From an uncultured Bacteroidales bacterium (GTDB lineage Bacteria > Bacteroidota > Bacteroidia > Bacteroidales > Muribaculaceae): a stretch of 64,000 bases of DNA. A program made the position numbers and the translations under genes. The notes below the pieces were generated by a model. The model was not told the origin of the DNA and did no database searches. It saw only the letters and a list, made by a program, of their open reading frames with translations. This document shows, one piece after another, positions 49,797 through 59,078 of this stretch (its first letter is position 1; each line of letters begins with the position of its first letter). The DNA lies in assembly GCA_902762385.1 (NCBI GenBank), contig CACWNQ010000003.1, positions 186,001 to 250,000 of the forward strand. Reading direction: 5' to 3'.

Positions 49797-52700
49797 ATGC
49801 ATAAGAAGTTTTTATTCAACATCGCCGTCGTTGTAGCACTCGCAGTTTCAACATCGCTTGGTGCGTATGCTTTCTCGACAGCTAACTATGCCACTACATC
49901 TAAACTGGCAAGCGGAAAATGGGTAAAAGTTGCCGTTCCCGAAAATGGCATATACCAAATCACCTTCGAGGAGCTGGCACAGATGGGATTTAACAATCCA
50001 CAAGCTGTGAGAATTTATGGTTCAGGTGGATTTGCTATTAAAGAGACCCTCGACGGCTCCCAAATCGATGATTTGCAGCCAATACCGTTCAAGGTGTTTG
50101 ACAACAAAATCTGTTTCTATGGCTGTGGGGTTGTGAAATACACGCTATCGACTCCGACTGGCATTCCACACTACACACGTGAGACTAACAGCTATGCCAC
50201 CAAAGGTTACTATTTCTTGACCGAAAACGATGGCATTGAGGCTCTGGAACCCACAATCATGCAATCGGGTTCATCGTCAGGAGTTTCCAGGTCAACAAGT
50301 CTTGACTTCTGGCACCATGAGGTAGACCTCATCTCTCCAGGAGAATCAGGAAAAGAGTTGCTTGGAGAAGCTATGACCAATGCAGCTATTACCATTCCCT
50401 ACTCACTACCTAATAACTTGTGCAGTGACAAGGAAATCGCAGTGAATTGTGAGGCTGGCGCTAAAGTCACTGCTGCATCCTACATTAAGGCAAAACTTAA
50501 CGGGTTAGATATGAACTATACGCTGAGCTCTTCCAAGATTTATGCTCCAGCTAATAGCTTTGTATACTACAACTACGCTTCACCTTACAATACAATTTTA
50601 CCTGAAGATGGCGTGCCTCAAAGCGGAAACATCGACGTTAGCATCACCTCAGCTAATGGCATAGTGAGCAGTGCATGGCTCAATTACATCATCATAACCT
50701 ACCAACAGAACAACACTCTTGTTGATGCGCAAGACAATCAACTGCGCATGGGATTTAACAGCATTCAGAAAAACAATCGAATCACATTTGCCGATGGCGT
50801 AGAGACATTGCAACTTTGGGATATTGCTGAGCCCAACAACCCTGTCATCTGCGCTCTTAATACCGAAAATGACACTATAGGATTCACAGTTAGCACCGCC
50901 GAAAACTGGAAGCAATACATAGCCTTTGATCCAAGCAAGCCGCTCAAGTCGATTGCTGGTTATGATCAAGTCGAGAACCAGAACATTCATGGCTTGCCAA
51001 CCCCCGACATGGTAATCATTACCTGCAATGAACTCATTCCACAGGCCGAGCGCATTGCACAGATGCATCGCGACAACGACAACATGATTGTGCATGTTCT
51101 CGACCAGCAGAAGATTTTCAACGAGTTCTCAAGCGGCACTCCCGATGCTATGGGCCTGCGACTAATGAACAAGATGTTCTACGACCGCAACAAAAACAAG
51201 TTCAAGAACATTCTCATGTTTGGTGCCGGCAACTACGACAATCGCCAGATTCTTGCAAAGCACGAATGCACAATTCTAGCCTATGAGGCCGACGACAGCA
51301 ACGACGAGGAGTACAGCTATGTGTGCGACGACTTCTTCGGCATTCTTGACGACAATTCCGGAACTAATCTCGCAGGCGATTACCTGCGAATGGGCGTTGG
51401 CCGCATCCCATGCAAATCGATTGCTGAAGCCGAAAGCGATGTTGACAAGCTGATCAACTATGTTAACAACCCTGATTATGGTTCATGGCGAAATGACATA
51501 ATGCTCGTTGCCGACGACTATGACAACGGATTACACTCTTTCCAGACCGAGGGCATCAACAACATCATTGTTGATTCTCTTTCAACGGGCCTAATGAACA
51601 ACAAAGTTTACATCAGCCAATTTCCCAATGACCCAATTTCGGGATTTGCTTTTGAAGCCCGAAAGGAACTTATCGGCAAACTTAAAGACGGTCAGTATTT
51701 CATGACCTATGTGGGTCATGGCGACAAGAACTTCCTCACCAAGCAGGTGCAATTGTGGACCGCTAGCCAGTCGAACAACGTGGAATATCCCCACTTGCCC
51801 ATCCTCACAACTGCTTGCTGCGATGTGGCACGTTATGACTGCAACGAGCGTGGCCTGGTCGAGATCATGTTCCACAAGCCAGGTGGTGGTGCAATTGCAA
51901 TTATCACGTCGGCACGCTCGGTTTATGCCAACGATAACGACGCCCTCAACCAAGCCTTCGTCAATGCAATGTTCTGCTATAACACCAAGGGTTACATGCC
52001 CACCATTGGCGAAGCCTATAGACTTTGTAAAAATTCGTTTGGCACAAAAACAAATAATAACAAGATGTCGTTCTTGCTACTGGGCGATCCAGCGATGAAG
52101 GTGAACTATCCAAAACCATTATTCAAGATCACCAAAATCAATGGCACTAGCGTGGGCACCGCTGCAATACCATCGGGTGCAATGCAAGAAGTTACTGTCG
52201 AAGCCAAAGTATATAACACCAACGGACAGACAGTAAATACCAACTTCAATGGCGACGCCACACTAGCAATCTACGACTACAAGAAGAAAGAGACCAGTAT
52301 CACTCAGCGTGTGAACCGTGTAGACGTGACTCGCGACATCTACTTCCCACAGAACCTGCTCACAAAGGTCAACGGACGCGTGGTCAATGGTGTGTTCACC
52401 GCCAAAGCTGTGATTCCTCGTTACATTCTCTCGACAGGCAACTATGGCTCTGTTAAAGTTTATGCTCATCAAGATGACAGCGAAAACATGGTTAACGGTT
52501 CGTTCGACCTACTCAGGCTTAACCCCTACAGTGAGAGCAGCGCTCTTACTGTTCACGACAACTTGCCTCCAGTTATTGATGCCATCTACTTCAACGATGA
52601 ACAGACGTTCACAAATGGTTCAATAATACCTGCAGGCAGCACGCTCTACATTCGAGCAAGCGATGATTACTCATTCAATAATCAAGCTGCAGCGGTGGGC

Positions 52701-53204
52701 AACACCATGAGCCTAATCCTCGACGGTGGCAAGACAACCTATCCTTATGTCATGAACTACTCTACCGTGAGCGATGAGGGCAAAGCGCTCGCCATCGAGC
52801 TGCCAATGAACCTGCAGGAAGGACGCCACACGCTGCAGTTCACCGTGTATGACGCTGCCGGCAACAAAACCACCGAGTCTCTTTCGTTCATAGTGGGAAC
52901 TGAGTCGCAGCTCCACCTAACAGTAGCCGAGGAGCCTGCAGTGAATGAAGCCACCTTCGATGTGAAAACCATGCTAACCACAACACCCGAGGTAATCATT
53001 AAGGTGCTTGACAACGTGGGCAATCTGGTGTGGAGCACTACTACCGCCAACTTCCCCTACTCTTGGGACCTTAATGACAAAAACGGCAACCGAGTGCCAG
53101 CAGGCGTGTACAAGTTCTTCGGCACCTACAAAGGAGCCAACACCTATGGTGGAACCAACATCGGTCACATAATCGTAATCGATCCCAACAAGAGCAATAA
53201 CTAA
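49797..53204 (+). CDS. PorU-like C25 family cysteine peptidase, paralogue 1
   Basis: An 1135-aa exported protein with the same layout and length as PorU. The signal peptide lies near 1-25 (GAYA|F). The N-terminal region opens with LASGKWVKVAVPENGIYQ, almost as in PorU. The C25 domain (about 400-765) has FNEFSSGTPDA shared with PorU, His641 in YVGHGD and the putative nucleophile Cys675 in TACCDVARYD. The C-terminal FlgD-like domain (about 1040-1135; YSWDLNDKNG, GVYKFFGTY) lacks a separate cleavable T9SS tail. The catalytic dyad is intact. It could be a second sortase or a secreted peptidase. A strong terminator follows. Confidence 0.85.
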   Translation: MHKKFLFNIAVVVALAVSTSLGAYAFSTANYATTSKLASGKWVKVAVPENGIYQITFEELAQMGFNNPQAVRIYGSGGFAIKETLDGSQIDDLQPIPFKVFDNKICFYGCGVVKYTLSTPTGIPHYTRETNSYATKGYYFLTENDGIEALEPTIMQSGSSSGVSRSTSLDFWHHEVDLISPGESGKELLGEAMTNAAITIPYSLPNNLCSDKEIAVNCEAGAKVTAASYIKAKLNGLDMNYTLSSSKIYAPANSFVYYNYASPYNTILPEDGVPQSGNIDVSITSANGIVSSAWLNYIIITYQQNNTLVDAQDNQLRMGFNSIQKNNRITFADGVETLQLWDIAEPNNPVICALNTENDTIGFTVSTAENWKQYIAFDPSKPLKSIAGYDQVENQNIHGLPTPDMVIITCNELIPQAERIAQMHRDNDNMIVHVLDQQKIFNEFSSGTPDAMGLRLMNKMFYDRNKNKFKNILMFGAGNYDNRQILAKHECTILAYEADDSNDEEYSYVCDDFFGILDDNSGTNLAGDYLRMGVGRIPCKSIAEAESDVDKLINYVNNPDYGSWRNDIMLVADDYDNGLHSFQTEGINNIIVDSLSTGLMNNKVYISQFPNDPISGFAFEARKELIGKLKDGQYFMTYVGHGDKNFLTKQVQLWTASQSNNVEYPHLPILTTACCDVARYDCNERGLVEIMFHKPGGGAIAIITSARSVYANDNDALNQAFVNAMFCYNTKGYMPTIGEAYRLCKNSFGTKTNNNKMSFLLLGDPAMKVNYPKPLFKITKINGTSVGTAAIPSGAMQEVTVEAKVYNTNGQTVNTNFNGDATLAIYDYKKKETSITQRVNRVDVTRDIYFPQNLLTKVNGRVVNGVFTAKAVIPRYILSTGNYGSVKVYAHQDDSENMVNGSFDLLRLNPYSESSALTVHDNLPPVIDAIYFNDEQTFTNGSIIPAGSTLYIRASDDYSFNNQAAAVGNTMSLILDGGKTTYPYVMNYSTVSDEGKALAIELPMNLQEGRHTLQFTVYDAAGNKTTESLSFIVGTESQLHLTVAEEPAVNEATFDVKTMLTTTPEVIIKVLDNVGNLVWSTTTANFPYSWDLNDKNGNRVPAGVYKFFGTYKGANTYGGTNIGHIIVIDPNKSNN

Positions 53205-53243
53205 TCCTTTATCGAAAGGCGCATCAAGCTCTTGAGACATAAG

Positions 53244-53280
53244 CATTTCGCACTCACCAAATGGGTGCGAAATGTTTTTT
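53244..53280 (+). terminator. rho-independent terminator after the PorU-like gene at 49797
   Basis: A 12-bp stem, CATTTCGCACTC (53244-53255) with GGGTGCGAAATG (53263-53274, one G-T pair), then six T. It shows that an in-frame ATG at 53272 cannot be the start of the next gene. Confidence 0.88.
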
Positions 53281-53451
53281 ATTCCCAAACATGAAATAAT
53301 AATGTCACAATGCGAATGCTGTTGTGTCATAATGTGTTATCGAGAAAAGGTGCCACTAGCTTCACTTCAGGCAATAAAGTGCATTAATTACACGTTAATA
53401 TATAAATATAGAATAAATTCATACTTGATAATTCGCATTAATTATACTATC

Positions 53452-56400
53452 ATGAATAAACGTTATTTATTCACAATCATCAGTATTGTTGCCTTTGTTG
53501 CAAGTTCATTCACAGCCAGCGCATTCCCAGCAACGAAATATACCAACCTCTCGAAGTTAGCATCAGGTAACTGGGTGAAAATTGCCATCCCCACCGATGG
53601 AATGTATCAGATTACCTACAACGAACTCAAAGAGATGGGATTCACCAATCCTCAAAATGTGAGGATTTATGGCTCGGGAGGTAATGCAATAAGCGAGATC
53701 CTCAACGGCACTGCTATTGATGACCTAGTACAGATTCCATGCAAAATTAACAGCGACAAGATCTACTTCTATGGCCGTGGACCTGTGAGATATCCAATAG
53801 AGACACCCACCACCACCCCACACTACACTCGCTACTTCAATAGCTACTCAACGATGGGATATTATTTCATCACAAGCAATGAGAATACACCCCTCAAGGA
53901 ACCTACAAATGTATCTTACCAAATCACTGGCACAAAAGTGAGGTCAACAAGTCTTGACTACTACCATCATGAACAAGATATTGTGTCACCCTCACAATCG
54001 GGCAAAGAAATGCTTGGAGAACTCCTTATTGACGGCAGCATCAATATCCCCTATTCAATATTTGGTTTGTGTCCCGACTCGGCAATGGTAGTCACCCCTT
54101 ATATGGCGGCAAAGTGTGCAAACCCAACCAATGTAAGCGCTAAAGTCAATGCTGAACCTATTGACTTAAACATAGGTTCAAACAAAATTCATGGCAGCTC
54201 CACTGAGTACACTTTCTATAACTACGCCTATCCTTCGGGTATCTATAGAAATGAAGCTGGAATACCAAGCAATGGAACAATCACAGCAGGTGTAGTGGGC
54301 GACATGAGATGGGCACGACTCAATTATATCATGCTCACTTTCTACCACTACAACAGTATAATAGGCTCTGCCGACAACCAGCTGCGCATGGGGTTCAACA
54401 AAGTAACCTCAGCCGATATCATAGCAGTTTCCAATGCCACTTCTACAACGCAGATGTGGAATATTGACAACCCCAATGAACCTAAAAACTACATACTTAA
54501 TGACTATAACACCGACTTAAAGGGGTTCACTCCGAACTATACCGCCGATTACTCTCAATTCATCACTTTCGATCCCAGCAAGCCACTTAAATCGATAGCT
54601 GGATTTGAACCTGTCGAAAACCAGAACATACACGGCATGCCAACCCCCGACATGGTAATTGTCACTTGCAAGCCCCTTCTGCCTCAAGCCGAGCGCATTG
54701 CTAATATGCACCGCGTCAACGACAACATGATTGTGCATGTGCTCGACCAGCAGAATGTTTTCAACGAGTTCTCTAGCGGAACCCCCGATGCCATGGCCAT
54801 TAGACTCATGTGCAAGATGTTCTATGACCGAGACAAGGACAAATTCAAGCACTTGCTCATGTTTGGTGCTGGAAGCTACGACAACCGCCAAATTCTCACC
54901 AAGCGCGATTGTGCAATACTTACCTATGAGTCTAACACCAGTCACGATGAGAATAACAGCTATGTGAGTGACGACTTCTTCGGAATGCTCGACGACAACT
55001 CCGGAACTAATGTAACAGCCGATTTGCTCAGGATTGGCGTGGGTCGAATCCCATGCAATTCAATTGAGGAAGCCGAAGGCGACGTGAACAAACTCATCAA
55101 CTATGTCAACAATCCCGACTACGGTCCATGGCGCAACAACATCTTGCTTGTTGCCGACTATTTTGTTGATGACAAGCACACTCACTCCTATCAAGCCGAA
55201 GGAATCGGCAACATCATAACCGACTCACTCAGCGTTGACGTGATGAAAAACAAGGTGTATGTAACACAGTTCCCCACCGACCCAATCTCAGGTTTTTCTT
55301 ACGAAGGACGCAAGAGCATGAACACACAGCTCAAATCTGGGCAATATTTCATGACCTACGTTGGCCATGCCAATGGCACTTCGCTTACTAAGGAAGTGAA
55401 CTTGTGGACTACCAACGAGTCGAAAAAAGCCACTTATCCTCACTTGCCCATCATCACCACTGCCTGCTGTGACGTGGCGCGATACGACGGCAACCAGCGA
55501 GGCCTCATGGAAATCATGTTCCACAAGCCCGACGGCGGTGCAATAGCAATGTTAGCCGCCACACGCGCAGCCTACTCCAATTGGAACGATGTACTTAATC
55601 AGGCCTTCGTTCGTGCAGCGTTCTGCTATAACACTAAGGGCTACATGCCCACCCTGGGCGAAGCCTACATGCTCAGCAAGAATGCGTTTGGCACAGGCAC
55701 CAATTATAACAAGATGATGTTCTCACTTCTCGGCGACCCAGCCATGAAGCTCAATTATCCTAAGCCTTACTTCAAGATAACATCAATAAATGGACAAGCT
55801 GTAGGCACCGATATCATCAGTACTGCAGCCCTCAAGCAAGTCACTGTAGTTGCCAAGGTATATACCCCCGACGGCAGCCAAGTTGACTATTCGTTCAACG
55901 GCGATGCAACTCTCAGCATCTACGACCTCCTGAAAAAAGAACGCACCTATAACAGCCGCGACATCTATTTCCCACGCAAGGAAATCGCACAAATTAGTGG
56001 ACGAGTTGTGAATGGTGTATTCACAGGAAAAGTAGTAATTCCCAGGCACACTCTCAATCCAGGAAACGACGGACTGGTATCGGTATATGCCCATCGAGAC
56101 AACAGCGACGAGATGGTTAACGGTTCTTTCGACAAGCTAAGGATTAATGTCTATAACGCTAGCAGCTCGCAGACCATTCACGATGACACTCCACCAAGCA
56201 TCGAGGCAATCTATTTCAACAACGAGCAAGACTTTGACCTGTGCAATCAAGTGGGAACAAATGCCACACTGCACATCCATGCAACCGACGATTACTCATT
56301 CAACAACCAAGAGGCATCAATTGGTAACAGCATGGACCTCAAGCTCGATGGAGGAAAAACCAGCATCCCCGATGTGAAAGTCTATGCCACTATGAGCAAC

Positions 56401-56823
56401 AATGGCAAGACCCTCGATGTAGCGCTACCACTAACACTCGAGCCAGGCGACCACACTCTCCATTACACCGTCTACGACGCTGCCGGCAATGTGGCAACTC
56501 GCACCATCAACTTTGCTGTAGGAACACAACTACTTGATATCACGGTAGAGCAGGAGCCTGCAATCAATGAGGCTACATTTAACATCACTACCGACTTACC
56601 AACCATTCCCGAGGTCGACATTAAAGTCTTCAATCACACAGGGAACCTTCGCTGGCAAACCACTACCAGCACATTCCCGTTCAGTTGGAACCTCATCGGC
56701 TCTAATGGCAAGCGAATCCCTGCAGGAATCTACACATTTTACGGCAAGTACAAAAATGGCACTAACTATGGCGGCACTAGCATCGGCACACTAATTGTTG
56801 CCGACGACCACAAATCAAAATAA
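53452..56823 (+). CDS. PorU-like C25 family cysteine peptidase, paralogue 2
   Basis: An 1123-aa exported protein. The ATG at 53452 is chosen because it begins a good signal peptide (MNKRYLFTIISIVAFVASS, cleaved near TASA|F) and because the upstream in-frame ATG lies inside a terminator. The N-terminal region (LASGNWVKIAIPTDGMYQ) and the C25 domain (about 398-765) follow. His639 is in YVGHAN and the putative nucleophile Cys673 in TACCDVARYD. A FlgD-like C-terminal domain (about 1030-1123; FSWNLIGSNG, GIYTFYGKY) ends the protein. It is closest to the preceding gene, and the pair clearly arose by tandem duplication after splitting from porU. Confidence 0.85.
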   Translation: MNKRYLFTIISIVAFVASSFTASAFPATKYTNLSKLASGNWVKIAIPTDGMYQITYNELKEMGFTNPQNVRIYGSGGNAISEILNGTAIDDLVQIPCKINSDKIYFYGRGPVRYPIETPTTTPHYTRYFNSYSTMGYYFITSNENTPLKEPTNVSYQITGTKVRSTSLDYYHHEQDIVSPSQSGKEMLGELLIDGSINIPYSIFGLCPDSAMVVTPYMAAKCANPTNVSAKVNAEPIDLNIGSNKIHGSSTEYTFYNYAYPSGIYRNEAGIPSNGTITAGVVGDMRWARLNYIMLTFYHYNSIIGSADNQLRMGFNKVTSADIIAVSNATSTTQMWNIDNPNEPKNYILNDYNTDLKGFTPNYTADYSQFITFDPSKPLKSIAGFEPVENQNIHGMPTPDMVIVTCKPLLPQAERIANMHRVNDNMIVHVLDQQNVFNEFSSGTPDAMAIRLMCKMFYDRDKDKFKHLLMFGAGSYDNRQILTKRDCAILTYESNTSHDENNSYVSDDFFGMLDDNSGTNVTADLLRIGVGRIPCNSIEEAEGDVNKLINYVNNPDYGPWRNNILLVADYFVDDKHTHSYQAEGIGNIITDSLSVDVMKNKVYVTQFPTDPISGFSYEGRKSMNTQLKSGQYFMTYVGHANGTSLTKEVNLWTTNESKKATYPHLPIITTACCDVARYDGNQRGLMEIMFHKPDGGAIAMLAATRAAYSNWNDVLNQAFVRAAFCYNTKGYMPTLGEAYMLSKNAFGTGTNYNKMMFSLLGDPAMKLNYPKPYFKITSINGQAVGTDIISTAALKQVTVVAKVYTPDGSQVDYSFNGDATLSIYDLLKKERTYNSRDIYFPRKEIAQISGRVVNGVFTGKVVIPRHTLNPGNDGLVSVYAHRDNSDEMVNGSFDKLRINVYNASSSQTIHDDTPPSIEAIYFNNEQDFDLCNQVGTNATLHIHATDDYSFNNQEASIGNSMDLKLDGGKTSIPDVKVYATMSNNGKTLDVALPLTLEPGDHTLHYTVYDAAGNVATRTINFAVGTQLLDITVEQEPAINEATFNITTDLPTIPEVDIKVFNHTGNLRWQTTTSTFPFSWNLIGSNGKRIPAGIYTFYGKYKNGTNYGGTSIGTLIVADDHKSK

Positions 56824-56832
56824 GGTAACACC

Positions 56833-56918
56833 AAGTGGCGAACCCCACAAAGCCACTTCGTTAATATAGGCTCCATTGTCCAGTGATGCATTAATTTGGG
56901 CAATGGAACCCTCTTTTG
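56833..56918 (+). terminator. two hairpins after the PorU-like gene at 53452
   Basis: AAGTGGC/GCCACTT (56833-56839, 56852-56858), then a larger imperfect stem (56869-56878 with 56901-56910) followed by CTCTTTT. Confidence 0.5.
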
Positions 56919-56983
56919 GGGGATGCATGTGAACCATTTATTATCCGTTTTTACATAAAATTCAAGAATTTATCTCGCAAACT

Positions 56984-57014
56984 TTGGTTATTCCAAAACT
57001 TTGTAGTACCTTTG
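56984..57014 (+). promoter_or_regulatory. promoter of rplU-rpmA
   Basis: TTG (56984-56986), a 20-bp spacer and TACCTTTG (57007-57014). Confidence 0.75.
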
Positions 57015-57020
57015 CACCGA

Positions 57021-57109
57021 TTTTCCGATAGGCTCGACTAAGTGCCTCACGAGACTGGGGCCGCCGCACGGGTTAACTAAGGGGAAACCCTTACAATACA
57101 ATTATTTAA
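57021..57109 (+). promoter_or_regulatory. structured 5' leader of rplU (probable ribosomal-protein autoregulatory leader)
   Basis: About 90 nt between promoter and ATG, unusually GC-rich for an intergenic region here. It contains CTCG/CGAG pairing (57033-57036, 57050-57053). Close to the start codon it has a perfect stem TAAGGG-GAAA-CCCTTA (57078-57093) with a GNRA tetraloop. L21 operons often carry autoregulatory leaders, but assignment to a known RNA family was not possible. Confidence 0.55.
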
Positions 57110-57430
57110 ATGTACGCAATTGTAGAAATTCAGGGACAGCAGTTCAAGGCCGAGGCCGGCAAGAAATTGTTTGTTCACTATCTCGGCGACGAGAAGAACG
57201 AGGGCGATGCAGTAGAATTCAGCAAGGTCCTCCTCGTAGATGCCGACGGTGCCATCACAGTTGGCGCACCTACCGTTGAAGGTGCAAAAGTAGTGTGTGA
57301 AGTAAAGCAGCCCCTCGTTAAGGGCGAGCACGTGATTGTCTTCAAGAAGAAACGCCGCAAAGGCTATCGCCGCTTGAACGGTCACCGTCAGTGCTTCACC
57401 GAGCTCGTGATTAAAGATGTAATTGCTTAA
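57110..57430 (+). CDS. rplU: 50S ribosomal protein L21
   Basis: A 106-aa ribosomal protein, near the usual 103. Typical L21 features are [17 protein letters not shown] at the N-terminus, the VLLVDADG and [10 protein letters not shown] strands, and the basic C-terminal [15 protein letters not shown]. It binds 23S rRNA in the large subunit. It is first in a two-gene operon with rpmA, 20 bp apart, as in most bacteria. Confidence 0.97.
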   Translation: MYAIVEIQGQQFKAEAGKKLFVHYLGDEKNEGDAVEFSKVLLVDADGAITVGAPTVEGAKVVCEVKQPLVKGEHVIVFKKKRRKGYRRLNGHRQCFTELVIKDVIA

Positions 57431-57450
57431 CCCCTAAAAACTATTTCATT

Positions 57451-57723
57451 ATGGCACATAAAAAAGGTGTAGGTAGTTCGAAGAACGGACGTGAGTCGCA
57501 CAGCAAACGACTCGGAGTGAAACTTTTTGGAGGGCAATTCGCAAAGGCCGGTAACATCATCCGCCGTCAACGCGGTACTGTTCACCGTCCAGGCGCTAAC
57601 GTTGGCATGGGCAAGGATCACACCTTGTATGCTCTCGTTGACGGAACAGTGGAGTTCCAGCATCGTGCTGGCCACACCTACATTAACGTAGTGGCTGCTC
57701 CACAGCAAAGCGAAGAAAACTAA
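57451..57723 (+). CDS. rpmA: 50S ribosomal protein L27
   Basis: A 90-aa ribosomal protein. It has the diagnostic [24 protein letters not shown] start, here quoted only in part as [12 protein letters not shown], together with [17 protein letters not shown] and [11 protein letters not shown]. The N-terminus starts directly at MAHKK, with no cleavable Firmicutes-type extension. L27 reaches the peptidyl-transferase centre. A strong terminator follows. Confidence 0.97.
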   Translation: MAHKKGVGSSKNGRESHSKRLGVKLFGGQFAKAGNIIRRQRGTVHRPGANVGMGKDHTLYALVDGTVEFQHRAGHTYINVVAAPQQSEEN

Positions 57724-57769
57724 GACATCATCTCATCGAGGTCTGATGCCTCACGAGACTCTAAAACGA

Positions 57770-57809
57770 AATCATCGACCACAACAGAGTGGCCGATGAT
57801 TATTTTTTT
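57770..57809 (+). terminator. rho-independent terminator of rplU-rpmA
   Basis: A 13-bp stem, AATCATCGACCAC (57770-57782) with GTGGCCGATGATT (57789-57801, one mismatch), followed by a run of seven T. Confidence 0.9.
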
Positions 57810-57855
57810 ATAATTCCCCCTAAGCGTAGCCTAATTATGCATTATGAACTGTGCA

Positions 57856-58044
57856 TTATGAATTATCCAAGGCTCGCTTGGTGTCACGCTTAAAGCGCTT
57901 GCGCGAATACTGCTTCTTCGACTGGTGCACACGGTGCGTGGCGACCCACTGCCCGCCGCCATTGCGTTCCATCTGCTCGTCACGCGATATCATCTTGATA
58001 ATCTTATCCATCGCATTGCTCTTTGTTCTTTTCGACTTTTTCAT
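57856..58044 (-). CDS. small basic conserved-type protein, unknown function
   Basis: A 62-aa, very basic protein (MKKSKRTKSNAMDKIIKM at the start, KKQYSRKRFKRDTKR near the end). An in-frame ATG further upstream (58092) would abut the end of the metallophosphoesterase gene and add a non-basic stretch, so the ATG at 58044 is preferred. Composition suggests nucleic-acid or ribosome binding. No domain is recognised. It lies 48 bp downstream of the phosphoesterase gene in the same direction and may share its transcript. Confidence 0.6.
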   Translation of the reverse strand: MKKSKRTKSNAMDKIIKMISRDEQMERNGGGQWVATHRVHQSKKQYSRKRFKRDTKRALDNS

Positions 58045-58092
58045 AGTTTTAGTATTTATATCATTCCTAATTTTTAGCAAAAAACATGCCAA

Positions 58093-58857
58093 TCACAATA
58101 ATGGCACAGGCTCAGCGATGAAGGTGGCGGTATCAAGCAGGTAGGCGCAGCGCGTGTCGAGCATTTTGGCGTTGGGTGTCTCGATAGAACCGCCACTCAC
58201 AATATTCCAATCTTCATCATATTCCACCTGCAAAGTGTGGCCAAACACCTGCTTAACGTCCTTGCAATCGGCAAAGCTCAAACCATCATAGTCATTGGCA
58301 ATCTCATCAACATGAGCCCAAATGCACGACCCGGCATCGTCATCTCCACCACGATAGCTCGACACCATGTAGAGTAGACGTAAACCTTCTTCACTGTTTA
58401 CCAGATTATTAAGCATTGTCTCAAGGTCGCAAAGGCTATTGGGAACAGTTTCCAACGACTTAAGCCACTGCTTGTTACACCCTGCATGAGTAAACAATAC
58501 ATTGTCCTCAACATGAGCAATCTTGAACAGCTGATTATTCTCTTCAAAAATGCCTTTAATCACGTAGTGCCACTCTCCCGACCAGCGACAATGATAGTGT
58601 GACAGCGCACGGTAATCATCGCTATAATAGGGCATGTCGTGGTTGCCAAGCAGCATCACCACCTTTGAGGGGTGGCTCTTAGCAAAATCTATAATCTTGC
58701 GGAAGTTATCGATAGCCTTGCGCACCAATATATCTTCAAAGTCATAGGGGTCAAGATAGTCCCCTAGAAACAACACCTTGTCACAGCTATCAATATTTTC
58801 AACCGCATTCTCCCAGAATCGACGTCCATGTATATCGGGCAACACTAAAATCTTCAT
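58093..58857 (-). CDS. calcineurin-like metallophosphoesterase
   Basis: A 254-aa cytoplasmic phosphoesterase. The metal-binding motifs are in order: DIHG (8-11), GDYLDP (32-37), GNHD (71-74), FTHAG (about 122-126) and GHT (about 205-207). It matches the serine/threonine-phosphatase-like branch of the family. The substrate cannot be told; phosphoproteins or nucleotides are possible. A promoter stands just upstream. Confidence 0.85.
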   Translation of the reverse strand: MKILVLPDIHGRRFWENAVENIDSCDKVLFLGDYLDPYDFEDILVRKAIDNFRKIIDFAKSHPSKVVMLLGNHDMPYYSDDYRALSHYHCRWSGEWHYVIKGIFEENNQLFKIAHVEDNVLFTHAGCNKQWLKSLETVPNSLCDLETMLNNLVNSEEGLRLLYMVSSYRGGDDDAGSCIWAHVDEIANDYDGLSFADCKDVKQVFGHTLQVEYDEDWNIVSGGSIETPNAKMLDTRCAYLLDTATFIAEPVPLL

Positions 58858-58880
58858 GGCTCAGAAATCTAACTATATTG

Positions 58881-58910
58881 CAAAATTACAAAAGAATTGT
58901 ATCAATTCAA
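58881..58910 (-). promoter_or_regulatory. promoter of the metallophosphoesterase gene
   Basis: On the minus strand, TTG (58910-58908), a 19-bp spacer and TAATTTTG (58888-58881), 24 bp before the ATG. Confidence 0.65.
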
Positions 58911-59078
58911 AATACAATGCCTCATTTTTCAAAAAGAAAATCAGCAAACCACATGATATAATACTATAAAACCAAAAAAACACATTATATATAATAAAAG
59001 GGGGAAGCATTACGTTAACTTATATAAGGATAACTATGCCCTTTTATTAACGACAATAATAAAACACAACATACAGTC

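Noticed and set aside
53272-53451. N-terminal extension of the second PorU paralogue from an ATG at 53272
   Set aside because: The extension starts inside a strong terminator and lacks a signal peptide. The ATG at 53452 begins one, as in the paralogue.
57820-57870. GCATTATGAA-type repeats after rpmA and near 20735 and 22715 as a mobile element
   Set aside because: They are short, AT-rich and imperfect, with no terminal structure. They look like common intergenic sequence.
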